A stretch of DNA of 7,608 nt from Scatosoma sp964459515 (GCA_964459515.1 CAYWML010000060.1:1-7608); one strand, 5' to 3'. Shown: positions 1 through 5,713, counted from the stretch's first letter. Notes: a model not told the origin generated them from the sequence alone. Numbers and translations: made by a program.

Positions 1-86
1 ATTTGTTTTATTTGTCTGTTTTGTCGAACCGCAGGGCTTTGCCTGCGGCAAAAGAAATATATTTCCGACATACTGTCGTAGACTCG

Positions 87-116
87 TAATATTCTCCAAT
101 TATACACTACGAGTAC
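87..116. repeat. Direct repeat, copy 1
   Basis: This 30 nt motif begins TAATATTCTCC and ends ACACTACGAGTAC. It recurs at 268-295 with one substitution and a 2 nt deletion in the middle. In this copy the end TACGAGT (108-114) is complementary to ACTCGTA at 82-88, which gives a 7 bp stem with a 19 nt loop; the second copy lacks the left arm. It could be a segmental duplication around the repeat module at 167-250 or a paired protein-binding site before mnmA. I cannot choose between these from sequence alone. Confidence 0.6.
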
Positions 117-166
117 ATATTTAGTTTTTTATAAAACCGAATAAAATTTATCAATACGGATTACGC

Positions 167-250
167 CTTTATTCTTCGTTTTCGCCGCAGCAAAAACGAA
201 GAATAAAGAGATTACCACGTCGCTTCGCTCCTCGTAATGACAGAAAAAGG
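167..250. repeat. 16 bp perfect hairpin plus REP-like module
   Basis: A perfect 16 bp stem is formed by 167-182 (CTTTATTCTTCGTTTT) and 193-208, with a 10 nt loop. Directly after it, 210-241 holds the GATTACCACGTCGCTTCGCTCCTCGTAATGAC-type module (split here as GATTACCACGTCGC then TTCGCTCCTCGTAATGAC) that is shared with the repeat islands at 1715-1998 and 7019-7535. In those islands the module is preceded by a different hairpin, GGCAAGCC / GGCTTGCC. No T-tract follows the stem on either strand, so it is not a standard terminator. Confidence 0.7.
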
Positions 251-267
251 GAATTTCGTAACACACA

Positions 268-295
268 TAATATTCTCCGATTACACTACGAGTAC
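268..295. repeat. Direct repeat, copy 2
   Basis: Second copy of the motif at 87-116, with a G in place of A after TAATATTCTCC and two bases missing before ACACTACGAGTAC. The two copies bracket the hairpin and repeat module at 167-250. Confidence 0.6.
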
Positions 296-410
296 GTTTG
301 TCGCGCTTGGAAATTTTGCGATTTACGCTTTTTTTGCGCCTGACTTTGCTATCTTTTTCAAAAAAGCATTTCTATTTTACTATTTTTTGCTTTCATTTTG
401 CAAGCGTTTA

Positions 411-419
411 TGCTATACT
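411..419 (+). promoter_or_regulatory. Possible extended -10 promoter for mnmA
   Basis: TGCTATACT matches an extended -10 element (TGnTATAAT) with one mismatch in the hexamer, at 414-419. There is no good -35 at 16-18 nt spacing: the 17 nt position, 391-396, reads TTTCAT. Transcription would begin near 426 and give a leader of about 45 nt before the mnmA start. It is the best candidate in the AT-rich leader, but such sequences also arise by chance. Confidence 0.4.
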
Positions 420-472
420 ATTTTCAAATTCCGTAAAAAATTTTTATTTTTTTCATAAAAAGGAGGTTGCTT

Positions 473-1566
473 ATGTCGAAAACGGTCGTTGTCGGAATGA
501 GCGGCGGCGTAGACAGCTCGGTTGCGGCATTGCTTTTGAAACAGCAGGGGTATAACGTCGTCGGTCTGTTTATGCTGAATTGGGAAGAAAACGATGAAAA
601 CGGTTGTTGCACCGCAGAGGACGATTACGCCGACGTGCGGCGCGTTTGCTCCGTGCTCGACATTCCCTATTACACCGTCAACTTCGCCAAGGAGTACATG
701 GACAGAGTATTTTCCTACTTTTTGTCGGAATACAAAGCCGGCAGAACGCCCAACCCCGACGTTTTGTGNNNNNNNNNNATCGCGAAATCAAATTCGGACC
801 TTTTCTCGAAGAGGCAAAGCGGCTCGGCGCGGACTATATCGCCACGGGGCACTATTGCAAAATCGCGCACGTAAACGGCGCGCATTACTTGCAAAAAGCC
901 AAAGACACGAACAAGGACCAAACCTACTTTTTGAATCAGCTTACGCAAGCACAGCTGCAAGACGTGCTTTTCCCTTTGCAGGATATGGAGAAGCCCGAAA
1001 TTCGCAAAATCGCAGAAGAATACGGCTTGGCAACCGCTAAGAAAAAGGACAGCACGGGCATTTGTTTTATCGGGGAAAGGAATTTCAGAAAGTTCCTCAG
1101 CGCATACCTGCCTGCCTCGAAAGGCAAAATCCTCGATCTTTCGGGGCGTGAGATCGGCGAGCATTACGGGCTGATGTACTACACCCTCGGACAGCGCAGA
1201 GGTTTGGAGCTGGGCGGCATCAAAGGAGAAGCGGAGGGCGGCAGATGGTTCGTCGTGAAAAAGGATTTGAAGAACAACGTGCTGTACGTGTCGCACGGGG
1301 ACGAAAGTCCGCTTTATTCCAAATCTTGCGAAGTGTCGGGGTTTAATTGGATACCGAAACGCCCCGAAGCCAAGTCATTTGCCTGTAAAGCAAAATTCCG
1401 CTATCGTCAGCCTGACCAAGACGTACGCGTAAGCATACGCGACGACGGCACGCTCCATATCGATTTTGCCGAACCGCAACGCGCCGTCACCGAGGGACAA
1501 TACGCCGTATTGTACGACGGCGAAAACTGTTTGGGCGGCGGCGTCATCGAAAGCGCGGAATATTAA
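473..1566 (+). CDS. mnmA: tRNA-specific 2-thiouridylase MnmA, interrupted by an N-gap
   Basis: MnmA uses ATP to adenylate U34 of the Lys, Glu and Gln tRNAs and replaces O2 with sulfur relayed by cysteine persulfides, in the cytoplasm. The start is ATG 473, which follows AGGAGG (461-466) by 6 nt; the in-frame TTG at 467 abuts the site and is unlikely. The PP-loop ATP motif SGGVDSS lies at residues 10-16, followed by GRTPNPDVLC, whose catalytic Cys99 codon is TGN at the gap edge. After the gap come REIKFGPF, DTNKDQTYFLNQ (about 142-153), the second catalytic cysteine in TGICFIGER (Cys195) and LGQRRGLELGG. The frame changes across the ten Ns, but a true gap of 2 bases restores LCNREIKF and gives about 361 residues, normal for the family. 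I therefore read it as one intact gene, convergent with jag. The numbering after the gap assumes this repair. Confidence 0.96.
769..778. other. Assembly gap, ten Ns
   Basis: Ten Ns sit inside mnmA. Upstream codons are in frame with 473 (GTT TTG TGN) and downstream codons with 781 (CGC GAA ATC AAA), which is a different frame. A real gap of 2 bases (or 2 plus a multiple of 3) joins them, and 2 bases reconstruct the family motif LCNREIKF exactly. The ten Ns are probably a placeholder length rather than a measured gap. Confidence 0.9.
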
Positions 1567-1714
1567 GGCAATAATATATACAAAAAAAAACACGTTGAAC
1601 GCATACATGGTGTGCACGTTTTATATATTCGTCGTTTTTTATCGTCGTGCGGCGCGACTGCGTTGCGGCAAGCCTGCAACGCCTCGTCATTGCAAAAAAA
1701 GGGGGGGCAGTAGG

Positions 1715-1840
1715 CACGACTGCGGCAATCCCCGCCGTCAGACGGAAACGAGAGTGGATATTCGTGCTTGCATTCTGCGGCAAGCCGCAAGGCTTGCCAC
1801 GAGATTGCCACGGCACGTTCCGTGCCTCGCAATGACGGGC
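1715..1840 (+). repeat. Two-hairpin REP-like repeat, unit A
   Basis: The unit starts GCACGACTGCGGCAATC, continues through GCCGTCAGACGGAAACGAGA, and carries hairpin 1 at 1779-1798 (GGCAAGCC, loop GCAA, GGCTTGCC). Hairpin 2 spans 1804-1833: ATTGC / GCAAT enclosing GGCACG-TTC-CGTGCC. It ends with GACGGGC. A shorter decayed piece with similar words precedes it at about 1648-1692. Closely matching units lie at 7083-7206 and 7230-7388. Confidence 0.85.
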
Positions 1841-1848
1841 ATGGCAGG

Positions 1849-1880
1849 ATTACCACGGCACATTCGTGCCTCGCAATGAC
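1849..1880 (+). repeat. REP-like hairpin 2 alone, variant apex
   Basis: ATTACCACGGCACATTCGTG followed by CCTCGCAATGAC is a stand-alone copy of the second hairpin, with apex GGCAC-ATTC-GTGCC instead of the GGCACG-TTC-CGTGCC of the copy just before it. The same apex variant occurs on the opposite strand at about 7255-7290. Confidence 0.8.
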
Positions 1881-1919
1881 GGGCGAAGGAGTGCTTTACA
1901 ACGACGGACGAGGGGCGAT

Positions 1920-1998
1920 GATGGGCTTGCGTTTCGCGGCAAGCCGCAGGCTTGCCATGTGATTGCCACGTCGCTTCGCTCCTCGCAATGACGAACGA
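1920..1998 (+). repeat. Two-hairpin REP-like repeat, unit B
   Basis: This copy lacks the first third of the unit. It has hairpin 1 at 1938-1956 (GGCAAGCC, loop GCA, GGCTTGCC) and hairpin 2 at 1962-1989 with the CGTCGCTTCGCTCCTCG apex, followed by GACGAACGAGGGG. Confidence 0.85.
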
Positions 1999-2069
1999 GG
2001 GGCGGCGATAAGCAACGAACTTCAAAAACAACGATACCATGTACGCGTTGAACGCAATAATCAAAAATA

Positions 2070-2100
2070 GAGCAAGGCGAACTGCCTTGCTCCGTTTTTT
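2070..2100. terminator. Bidirectional intrinsic terminator between mnmA and jag
   Basis: A perfect 9 bp stem, GAGCAAGGC (2070-2078) and GCCTTGCTC (2084-2092), encloses a 5 nt loop. On the + strand it is followed by CGTTTTTT (2093-2100). On the minus strand the stem is followed by TATTTTTGA. It can therefore end transcription of the dnaN-to-jag side, 16 nt after the jag stop, and also any read-through from mnmA, which has no nearer terminator. Confidence 0.85.
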
Positions 2101-2115
2101 CATTACTGCTAACTG

Positions 2116-3105
2116 TTAGTTATTCTCGTCATTACTGCTATTGCCGAGGAAAATCCCGAAGAAGTCGGAGGACTTTTTCACGCTCGTGCCGCCCGTCGCG
2201 CCGCTTCCCGAAGAGGAACGCTGGTCGCGATTATAAGGCTTCTTGTTATAACCGCCGCGATTGGAATTGCCGTATTTTCCGTTTCTGCCGCGATTATCGC
2301 GATTACGATTATAGCCGCCGCGGCTATTTCTATCCCGTCTGTCGCGATCCGACCTTGCAGGAATAGCAGGCGCATTCGGATCTTCCAAATTATCGGGCAC
2401 GATGACGATATAGCGGTTGGGTTCTTTTCCCTCGCTCTCCGTCTTTACGCCCGCATATTCCGAAAGCGCGGCGTGGATAATTCTTCTTTCGTACGGGTTC
2501 ATGGCTTCCAAACGGACTTTTCTGCCCATACGAATGGCTTTTTGCGCAAGATTTTCAGCCAAATTTTGCAACGTGGTTTCTCTCTTTTCGCGATAGCCCT
2601 CGCAATCCACCACGACGCGTTTATAATCCTCTCTGCCCGTATTCGCGACCGCGCCTGCAAGCGTTTGAATCGCGTCGAGCATAATGCCGCGTTTTCCGAT
2701 AACGGCGTTGGAGTTCGCCGCCGTCACGTTGATTTCCACTTTTTCACCCTCGGCAACGAGTTCGGTTGCCGCCGTAATATGCAACAGCTCGAACAAGCCT
2801 TCCAAGAATACGACCGCTCTTTCGCCGTCCGTTGCGCCGCTCGGCGCGGTCTCCGTCTTTTCCGCTGTAGCGACAGCAGCTTTTTTCTCCGTCTTTGCCG
2901 CAACTTCGCACGCTTCCGTTTCTACCGCTTCTTGCGCCGCCGTTTTAGCCGCAATCTCCACGCGTGCCTTAACCGAGCCGAAAAGTTTTTTCTTTCCCTC
3001 TTCCAAAACGCGTACGTCGGCTTCCGCTTCGGTCAGCCCCAACTCTCTCAAACCGTTTTCCACGGCTTCTTGCACCGTCTTTCCTGTAAATTCCTTGTAA
3101 ATCAT
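2116..3105 (-). CDS. jag: RNA-binding protein Jag/KhpB (EloR), KH and R3H domains
   Basis: In Bacillota this cytoplasmic protein binds RNA, partners with KhpA and affects cell elongation and division; its gene commonly follows yidC. The start is ATG 3105, with GGAGC at 3113-3117 seven nt upstream. Residues 1-53 form a Jag N-terminal domain (KTVQEAVENGLRELGL, then KKLFGSVKARVEI). Residues 55-95 are an Ala/Glu/Lys-rich linker. A KH domain (about 96-170) has the GKRG loop at 137-140, and an R3H domain (about 172-238) has R207-x3-H211 in NPYERRIIHAAL. Residues 251-296 form an Arg/Asn/Gly tail with two RGGYN repeats, then a Ser/Gly stretch and an acidic end. At 329 residues it is longer than the usual 200-250, because of the linker and tail. 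It lies 50 nt after yidC. A GAAA-capped CCCC/GGGG hairpin (3121-3132) sits just before the ribosome binding site. Confidence 0.93.
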   Translation of the reverse strand: MIYKEFTGKTVQEAVENGLRELGLTEAEADVRVLEEGKKKLFGSVKARVEIAAKTAAQEAVETEACEVAAKTEKKAAVATAEKTETAPSGATDGERAVVFLEGLFELLHITAATELVAEGEKVEINVTAANSNAVIGKRGIMLDAIQTLAGAVANTGREDYKRVVVDCEGYREKRETTLQNLAENLAQKAIRMGRKVRLEAMNPYERRIIHAALSEYAGVKTESEGKEPNRYIVIVPDNLEDPNAPAIPARSDRDRRDRNSRGGYNRNRDNRGRNGKYGNSNRGGYNKKPYNRDQRSSSGSGATGGTSVKKSSDFFGIFLGNSSNDENN

Positions 3106-3155
3106 TTTTTTCGCTCCTATCCCCTTTCGGGGCATTATTCTCTCTTTTTCACTTT

Positions 3156-4571
3156 TTATTTTTTGGCGTTCTTCTGCGCCTTTTTATCGCGATTTTCTTG
3201 CGCGGAATTTCTGCCCGCGTTTTTTGCCGCTTCGATACGTCCCGTCATACGCGCGTCGTTTTTGATTTCCGCCGCTTTCGCGTCCTTTTTCGCCGCGTTC
3301 CTATCCACGAGCTTGTTGATAATCAACGTGGACAACAGCGAGAAAACATTGCTCGTCACCAAGTAAATGGTAAACGCCGAGCTGTACATAAACGAGAACA
3401 CCGCGAACATACCCGTCATGACGACGAGCATAATCTTCTGTTGCGACGCACCTTGCCCGTCCACGGACGAATATTTCTGCTGTTCCTTTTGCGAACGCAT
3501 GGATACGACTTGTTGCAACAAAATGGTGGCGATAGACAATCCGATAAGGATATAATACCCGTTCGCCTGTTCCTTTTGCACGGACAGTTTGCCCGTAATC
3601 GTTTCGTAAGCGGACTCAGTGTAGGCGGAAGTATACTTCGTTATATCGGAGAAGGAAACCTTGCTTCCCTCCACTTTGAATTTCTCGCGCTTAGCCGCCG
3701 ATTGGAAATCGCTGTACAAAAGCACGGGGTGTTTATAACTCGCGTCCGTCGTCCAGATATTTTTAATCCAAAGGAAGCTCGTATTCTCGGAAACCGTCGT
3801 TTCGTAGCAGTTCAGCACGCTGCTTTGCGCCTCGCCGACGAAATATTCGTAAATCGCCGATTTCCACGCCTCCTCGTCCGAAGCGTCCGACGGCTGCATT
3901 TTCTGCGCCAACTCGGCGTTTGCTTTCACGGCGGCTACGTCCGCGTAATACTTTTTAGAAGCCGAAAGTATCTCCGCTTTCACATCCTCGGTAAGCTCCG
4001 TCGCCGCGTTTTCCAAGGTAACCGTGTAATACAACGCGTTGCCGTCCGCCTTCACCGTGACGACGTTCCCGTCGAAATGCACGCTTTCGCTCGTCAAATC
4101 GGGACAATAGCTCTCGATCTTCTCGTTGAAAGCGTTCACCATGCTGTTATAATTCTGCACGTTGGCGTATTGCGAATACGCGTTGAACGCGTTGATCGCA
4201 ACGATGAATATGACGAGAGAAAGGATCATGGGCAAGCAAGAGGAGAAAATGGAAATTCCGCTCTCCTTATACATTTCCATCACCTTTCGGTTGTACATAT
4301 CTTTGTCGTTGGCGTATTGCTTTTGGAGCTTCTCCATGCGCTCCTGATTTTCTTTCATCTTAATGTTTTGCTTCCGCATCGAAATACGCTGATACACGTC
4401 GAAGGGGAGCACGATGACTTTCAAGATCAACGAAAACAGGATAATGCCGACGCCGACGATACCGACGCCGCCGATGAGCGCGCTGATGAGTTTGCCTATC
4501 CAGTTTAGGGAAACGTCGTACGTCTGCCCGAGCACGGGCAACGAAACGTCCATTAAATAGTTAAATATCAT
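3156..4571 (-). CDS. yidC: Membrane protein insertase YidC/OxaA, with long external insert
   Basis: YidC inserts and folds membrane proteins in the cytoplasmic membrane, alone or with SecYEG. ATG 4571 follows AAGGA by about 6 nt; the next ATG, seven codons in, has no such site. TM1 is about residues 29-56 and contains Lys51 at the place of the conserved groove arginine (FSLILKVIVLPF). A charged cytoplasmic helical hairpin spans 57-105 (KLQKQYANDKDMYNRKVMEMYKES, shown split as KLQKQYANDKDM and YNRKVMEMYKES), and TM2 is 108-130. The family motif FLWI appears only at 266-269, so about 135 residues are inserted after TM2, and a further 60 or so precede TM3 (338-355). TM4/TM5 lie at 380-420, followed by a basic tail rich in Lys, Ala and Asn. 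At 471 residues it is far longer than the usual 250-290 of Gram-positive YidC. No lipobox cysteine is seen near the start. Confidence 0.95.
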   Translation of the reverse strand: MIFNYLMDVSLPVLGQTYDVSLNWIGKLISALIGGVGIVGVGIILFSLILKVIVLPFDVYQRISMRKQNIKMKENQERMEKLQKQYANDKDMYNRKVMEMYKESGISIFSSCLPMILSLVIFIVAINAFNAYSQYANVQNYNSMVNAFNEKIESYCPDLTSESVHFDGNVVTVKADGNALYYTVTLENAATELTEDVKAEILSASKKYYADVAAVKANAELAQKMQPSDASDEEAWKSAIYEYFVGEAQSSVLNCYETTVSENTSFLWIKNIWTTDASYKHPVLLYSDFQSAAKREKFKVEGSKVSFSDITKYTSAYTESAYETITGKLSVQKEQANGYYILIGLSIATILLQQVVSMRSQKEQQKYSSVDGQGASQQKIMLVVMTGMFAVFSFMYSSAFTIYLVTSNVFSLLSTLIINKLVDRNAAKKDAKAAEIKNDARMTGRIEAAKNAGRNSAQENRDKKAQKNAKK

Positions 4572-4589
4572 TCTGTTTCCTTATAACGA

Positions 4590-4625
4590 CGGCTTAAAAA
4601 AGCCGCGTATTCATTTTCTGTTTCC
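4590..4625 (-). promoter_or_regulatory. Six-codon leader ORF and hairpin before yidC
   Basis: In the yidD-yidC gap, GGAAACAGAAAATG (ATG at 4614) closely copies the yidC start region GGAAACAGAATG (ATG at 4571). The upper ATG opens a frame reading Met-Asn-Thr-Arg-Leu-Phe-stop, ending at 4594. Its last codons lie in a 6 bp hairpin, CGGCTT-TTTT-AAGCCG (4605-4590). Ribosomes on this mini-ORF would occupy the hairpin just ahead of the yidC ribosome binding site. The arrangement could be regulatory or a chance duplication; I see no promoter or T-tract here. Confidence 0.35.
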
Positions 4626-4644
4626 GAAAAAAGCGCAACCCGTT

Positions 4645-4971
4645 TCAAAGCAGCCAACGCATTTTTCTATAATTTTCGGGGGCAGGATCGTATCCGCCCT
4701 TCGTCCACGGGTGACAGCGCAAAATGCGGCAACAACCGAGAAATATCCCTGCAAGCACGCCGTGATTGTTGATACACTCCAGCGTATATTGCGAACAAGT
4801 CGGCGTAAATTTGCAATCGTGACGGGACAAATGCCGCTGATAAAACAAGATTGCGCGCATGCAAACGATTTTCAAATAAGGCTTAAACGCCGTTTTGCGC
4901 AAATAGCGCGCGTTTTCCGAAAATAACGCGCGAAAACGCACGCTTACAATTTCTCTTTTCGGATGATCCAT
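4645..4971 (-). CDS. yidD: Membrane protein insertion efficiency factor YidD
   Basis: YidD is a small protein at the inner face of the membrane that helps YidC-dependent insertion. The core is clear: FYQRHLSRHDCKFTPTCSQY (residues 43-62), then HGVLAGIFLGCCRILRCHPW and TKGGYDPAP to residue 98. The family usually has 70-90 residues. This frame gives 108, because about 30 extra residues precede the core if ATG 4971 is used, overlapping the end of rnpA by 28 nt. The only later ATG (4860, residue 38) starts five residues before FYQ, which is rather short. Neither has a convincing ribosome binding site, so translation may be coupled to rnpA termination. The product is certain and the start is not. 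Confidence 0.93.
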   Translation of the reverse strand: MDHPKREIVSVRFRALFSENARYLRKTAFKPYLKIVCMRAILFYQRHLSRHDCKFTPTCSQYTLECINNHGVLAGIFLGCCRILRCHPWTKGGYDPAPENYRKMRWLL

Positions 4972-5261
4972 TGCAAATGCTTTTTATATTCCGCCAAGGA
5001 ATACGTTTCGCTGACTTTGGGAACGAGCACGAAAGCGTACGTGCCGTGCAGCTCTCCCGCGACGGCGCGAAAAGCTTCGCGCAACAACCGCTTTATGCGG
5101 TTGCGTTGTACGCTTTTTCCGTGTCTTTTCCCCACGGAAATCCCCATGCGCATTTTATCGGACGGGCTGTAAATAATCGTGAGCGAAGGGGAAAAGCCCC
5201 TGCCGCCTTTTTTGAAAAGCCGTTGAAAATCCGCCTGTTTTTTCAATCTGTAATATTGCAC
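4944..5261 (-). CDS. rnpA: Ribonuclease P protein component RnpA (C5)
   Basis: RnpA binds the catalytic RNase P RNA and helps it remove 5' leaders from pre-tRNAs. The protein has 105 residues, normal to slightly short for the family. It opens with YRLKKQADFQRLFKKG, typical of the N-terminus, and has the RNR signature in GKSVQRNRIKRLLREAFR, with RNRIKR at 53-58. The start codon is GTG (5261), placed 6 nt after a perfect AGGAGG (5268-5273), so the GTG start is well supported. It lies 162 nt after rpmH with no promoter I can recognise in the gap, and is probably co-transcribed from the rpmH promoter. Its 3' end overlaps the likely yidD start. Confidence 0.97.
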   Translation of the reverse strand: MQYYRLKKQADFQRLFKKGGRGFSPSLTIIYSPSDKMRMGISVGKRHGKSVQRNRIKRLLREAFRAVAGELHGTYAFVLVPKVSETYSLAEYKKHLQWIIRKEKL

Positions 5262-5423
5262 GGCGCACCTCCTTTTTCACGTTCGGCACACGCCGTTTTC
5301 GGAATTTTCACGCTTTTTGCACCCGTTGCAAAAAATGGCAAATCCTCTCCTTTGAGAAAAAGGAAAGGAATCTTCGCCTACTGTTATTGTTCGTTTTCCG
5401 CGCCGCGCATAAAATGCCGCCGA

Positions 5424-5558
5424 TTAGTGCGTCAATCTTTTTCTGCCCTTGTCGCGACGTCTTTTCAGCACCTTTCTGCCTGCCGTCGTAGCCATTCTCT
5501 TACGGAAGCCGTGTACCTTGCTCTTCTGTCTTTTTTTGGGTTGATACGTTCTCTTCAT
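5424..5558 (-). CDS. rpmH: 50S ribosomal protein L34
   Basis: L34 is a small basic protein of the large ribosomal subunit. The 44-residue frame begins MKRTYQPKKRQKSKVHGFRK and continues RMATTAGRKVLKRRRDKGRK to end RLTH, a near-canonical L34 at full family length. AGGAGA lies 6 nt before ATG 5558. It is the first gene after a strong promoter (5634-5663) and leads the rnpA-yidD-yidC-jag series. It is followed by 162 nt without a gene or clear terminator. Confidence 0.97.
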   Translation of the reverse strand: MKRTYQPKKRQKSKVHGFRKRMATTAGRKVLKRRRDKGRKRLTH

Positions 5559-5633
5559 ACTATTTCTCCTGATTTCGGTTTTTTATCCGTTTGTTTTTGT
5601 TTGCTCGCGGTTCACCCCACGATAGCGCTTTTA

Positions 5634-5663
5634 ATTATAGCGTAAAAACACGAAGTCCGTCAA
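5634..5663 (-). promoter_or_regulatory. Sigma-A-type promoter for rpmH
   Basis: On the minus strand, TTGACG (5663-5658) and a perfect TATAAT (5639-5634) are separated by 18 nt. Transcription should start near 5627, giving a leader of about 70 nt before rpmH. It is the strongest promoter in the window and sits just downstream of phased A-tracts. Confidence 0.82.
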
Positions 5664-5667
5664 GCGA

Positions 5668-5713
5668 TTTTGCGCGCTTTTTGCTTTCTTTTCCGCTTTT
5701 TTACGCTTTTTTT
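5668..5713 (-). promoter_or_regulatory. Phased A-tracts (UP element or curved DNA) upstream of rpmH promoter
   Basis: Reading the minus strand toward the promoter, A-tracts lie at 5713-5707, 5702-5697, 5692-5689, 5682-5678 and 5671-5668. Their centres are spaced about 10.5, 9, 10.5 and 10.5 nt, close to one helical turn, with GC-rich spacers between. The last ends 4 nt before the -35. Such tracts bend DNA and can bind the RNA polymerase alpha subunit, which fits a ribosomal protein promoter. Confidence 0.6.

Larger units (their letters stand above)
1..472. other. Gene-free region upstream of mnmA
   Basis: No protein in any frame here resembles a known family. The stretch is AT-rich and carries several palindromes: a short hairpin at 29-48 (CCGCAGG / CCTGCGG), a 12 bp palindrome GAAATATATTTC at 54-65, a duplicated motif at 87-116 and 268-295, a long hairpin with a repeat module at 167-250, and a T-rich leader from about 330 to 460. 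Nothing before the window start can be judged, so an upstream gene could end just outside. Confidence 0.7.
1593..2054. repeat. Repeat island with imperfect inverted ends (possible non-autonomous element)
   Basis: The left end CGTTGAACGCATACATGGT (1593-1611) and the reverse complement of the right end, CGTTCAACGCGTACATGGT (2036-2054), differ at two positions. Weaker similarity runs about 35 nt further in, to TTCGTCG / TTCGTTG and TATCG. Between the ends lie copies of the two-hairpin repeat family and no credible gene. An 8 bp direct repeat, GCAATAAT, occurs outside at 1568-1575 and at 2054-2061; the left copy is 17 nt away from the inverted end, so it may be coincidence. This may be a mobile element without its own transposase, or a repeat cluster with a large cruciform. 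It separates mnmA from the terminator at 2070-2100. Confidence 0.55.

Noticed and set aside
29..70. Terminator at the window start
   Set aside because: The hairpin CCGCAGG / CCTGCGG has no T-tract on either side.
467..874. mnmA as a frameshifted pseudogene ending soon after the N-gap
   Set aside because: The frame change is explained by the arbitrary N count; both halves are fully conserved and join with a 2-base gap.
1466..2103. Open frames of 60-140 codons through the mnmA-jag repeat island, including one of 121 codons on the minus strand
   Set aside because: They run through hairpin repeats, share the same peptide words as frames in the 7000-7400 island, lack ribosome binding sites and match no family.
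3106..3135. Earlier jag start giving MPRKGIGAKK before MIYKEF
   Set aside because: Those codons are the GNRA hairpin and the ribosome binding site of the ATG at 3105, and the family starts near MIYKEF.
2473..3366. 297-codon + strand frame antisense to jag
   Set aside because: Shadow of jag and the end of yidC; no recognisable motifs or start signal.
3198..4508. 436-codon + strand frame antisense to yidC
   Set aside because: Its composition is rich in Arg and His with no domain, as expected for the shadow of a biased coding gene; YidC is clear on the other strand.
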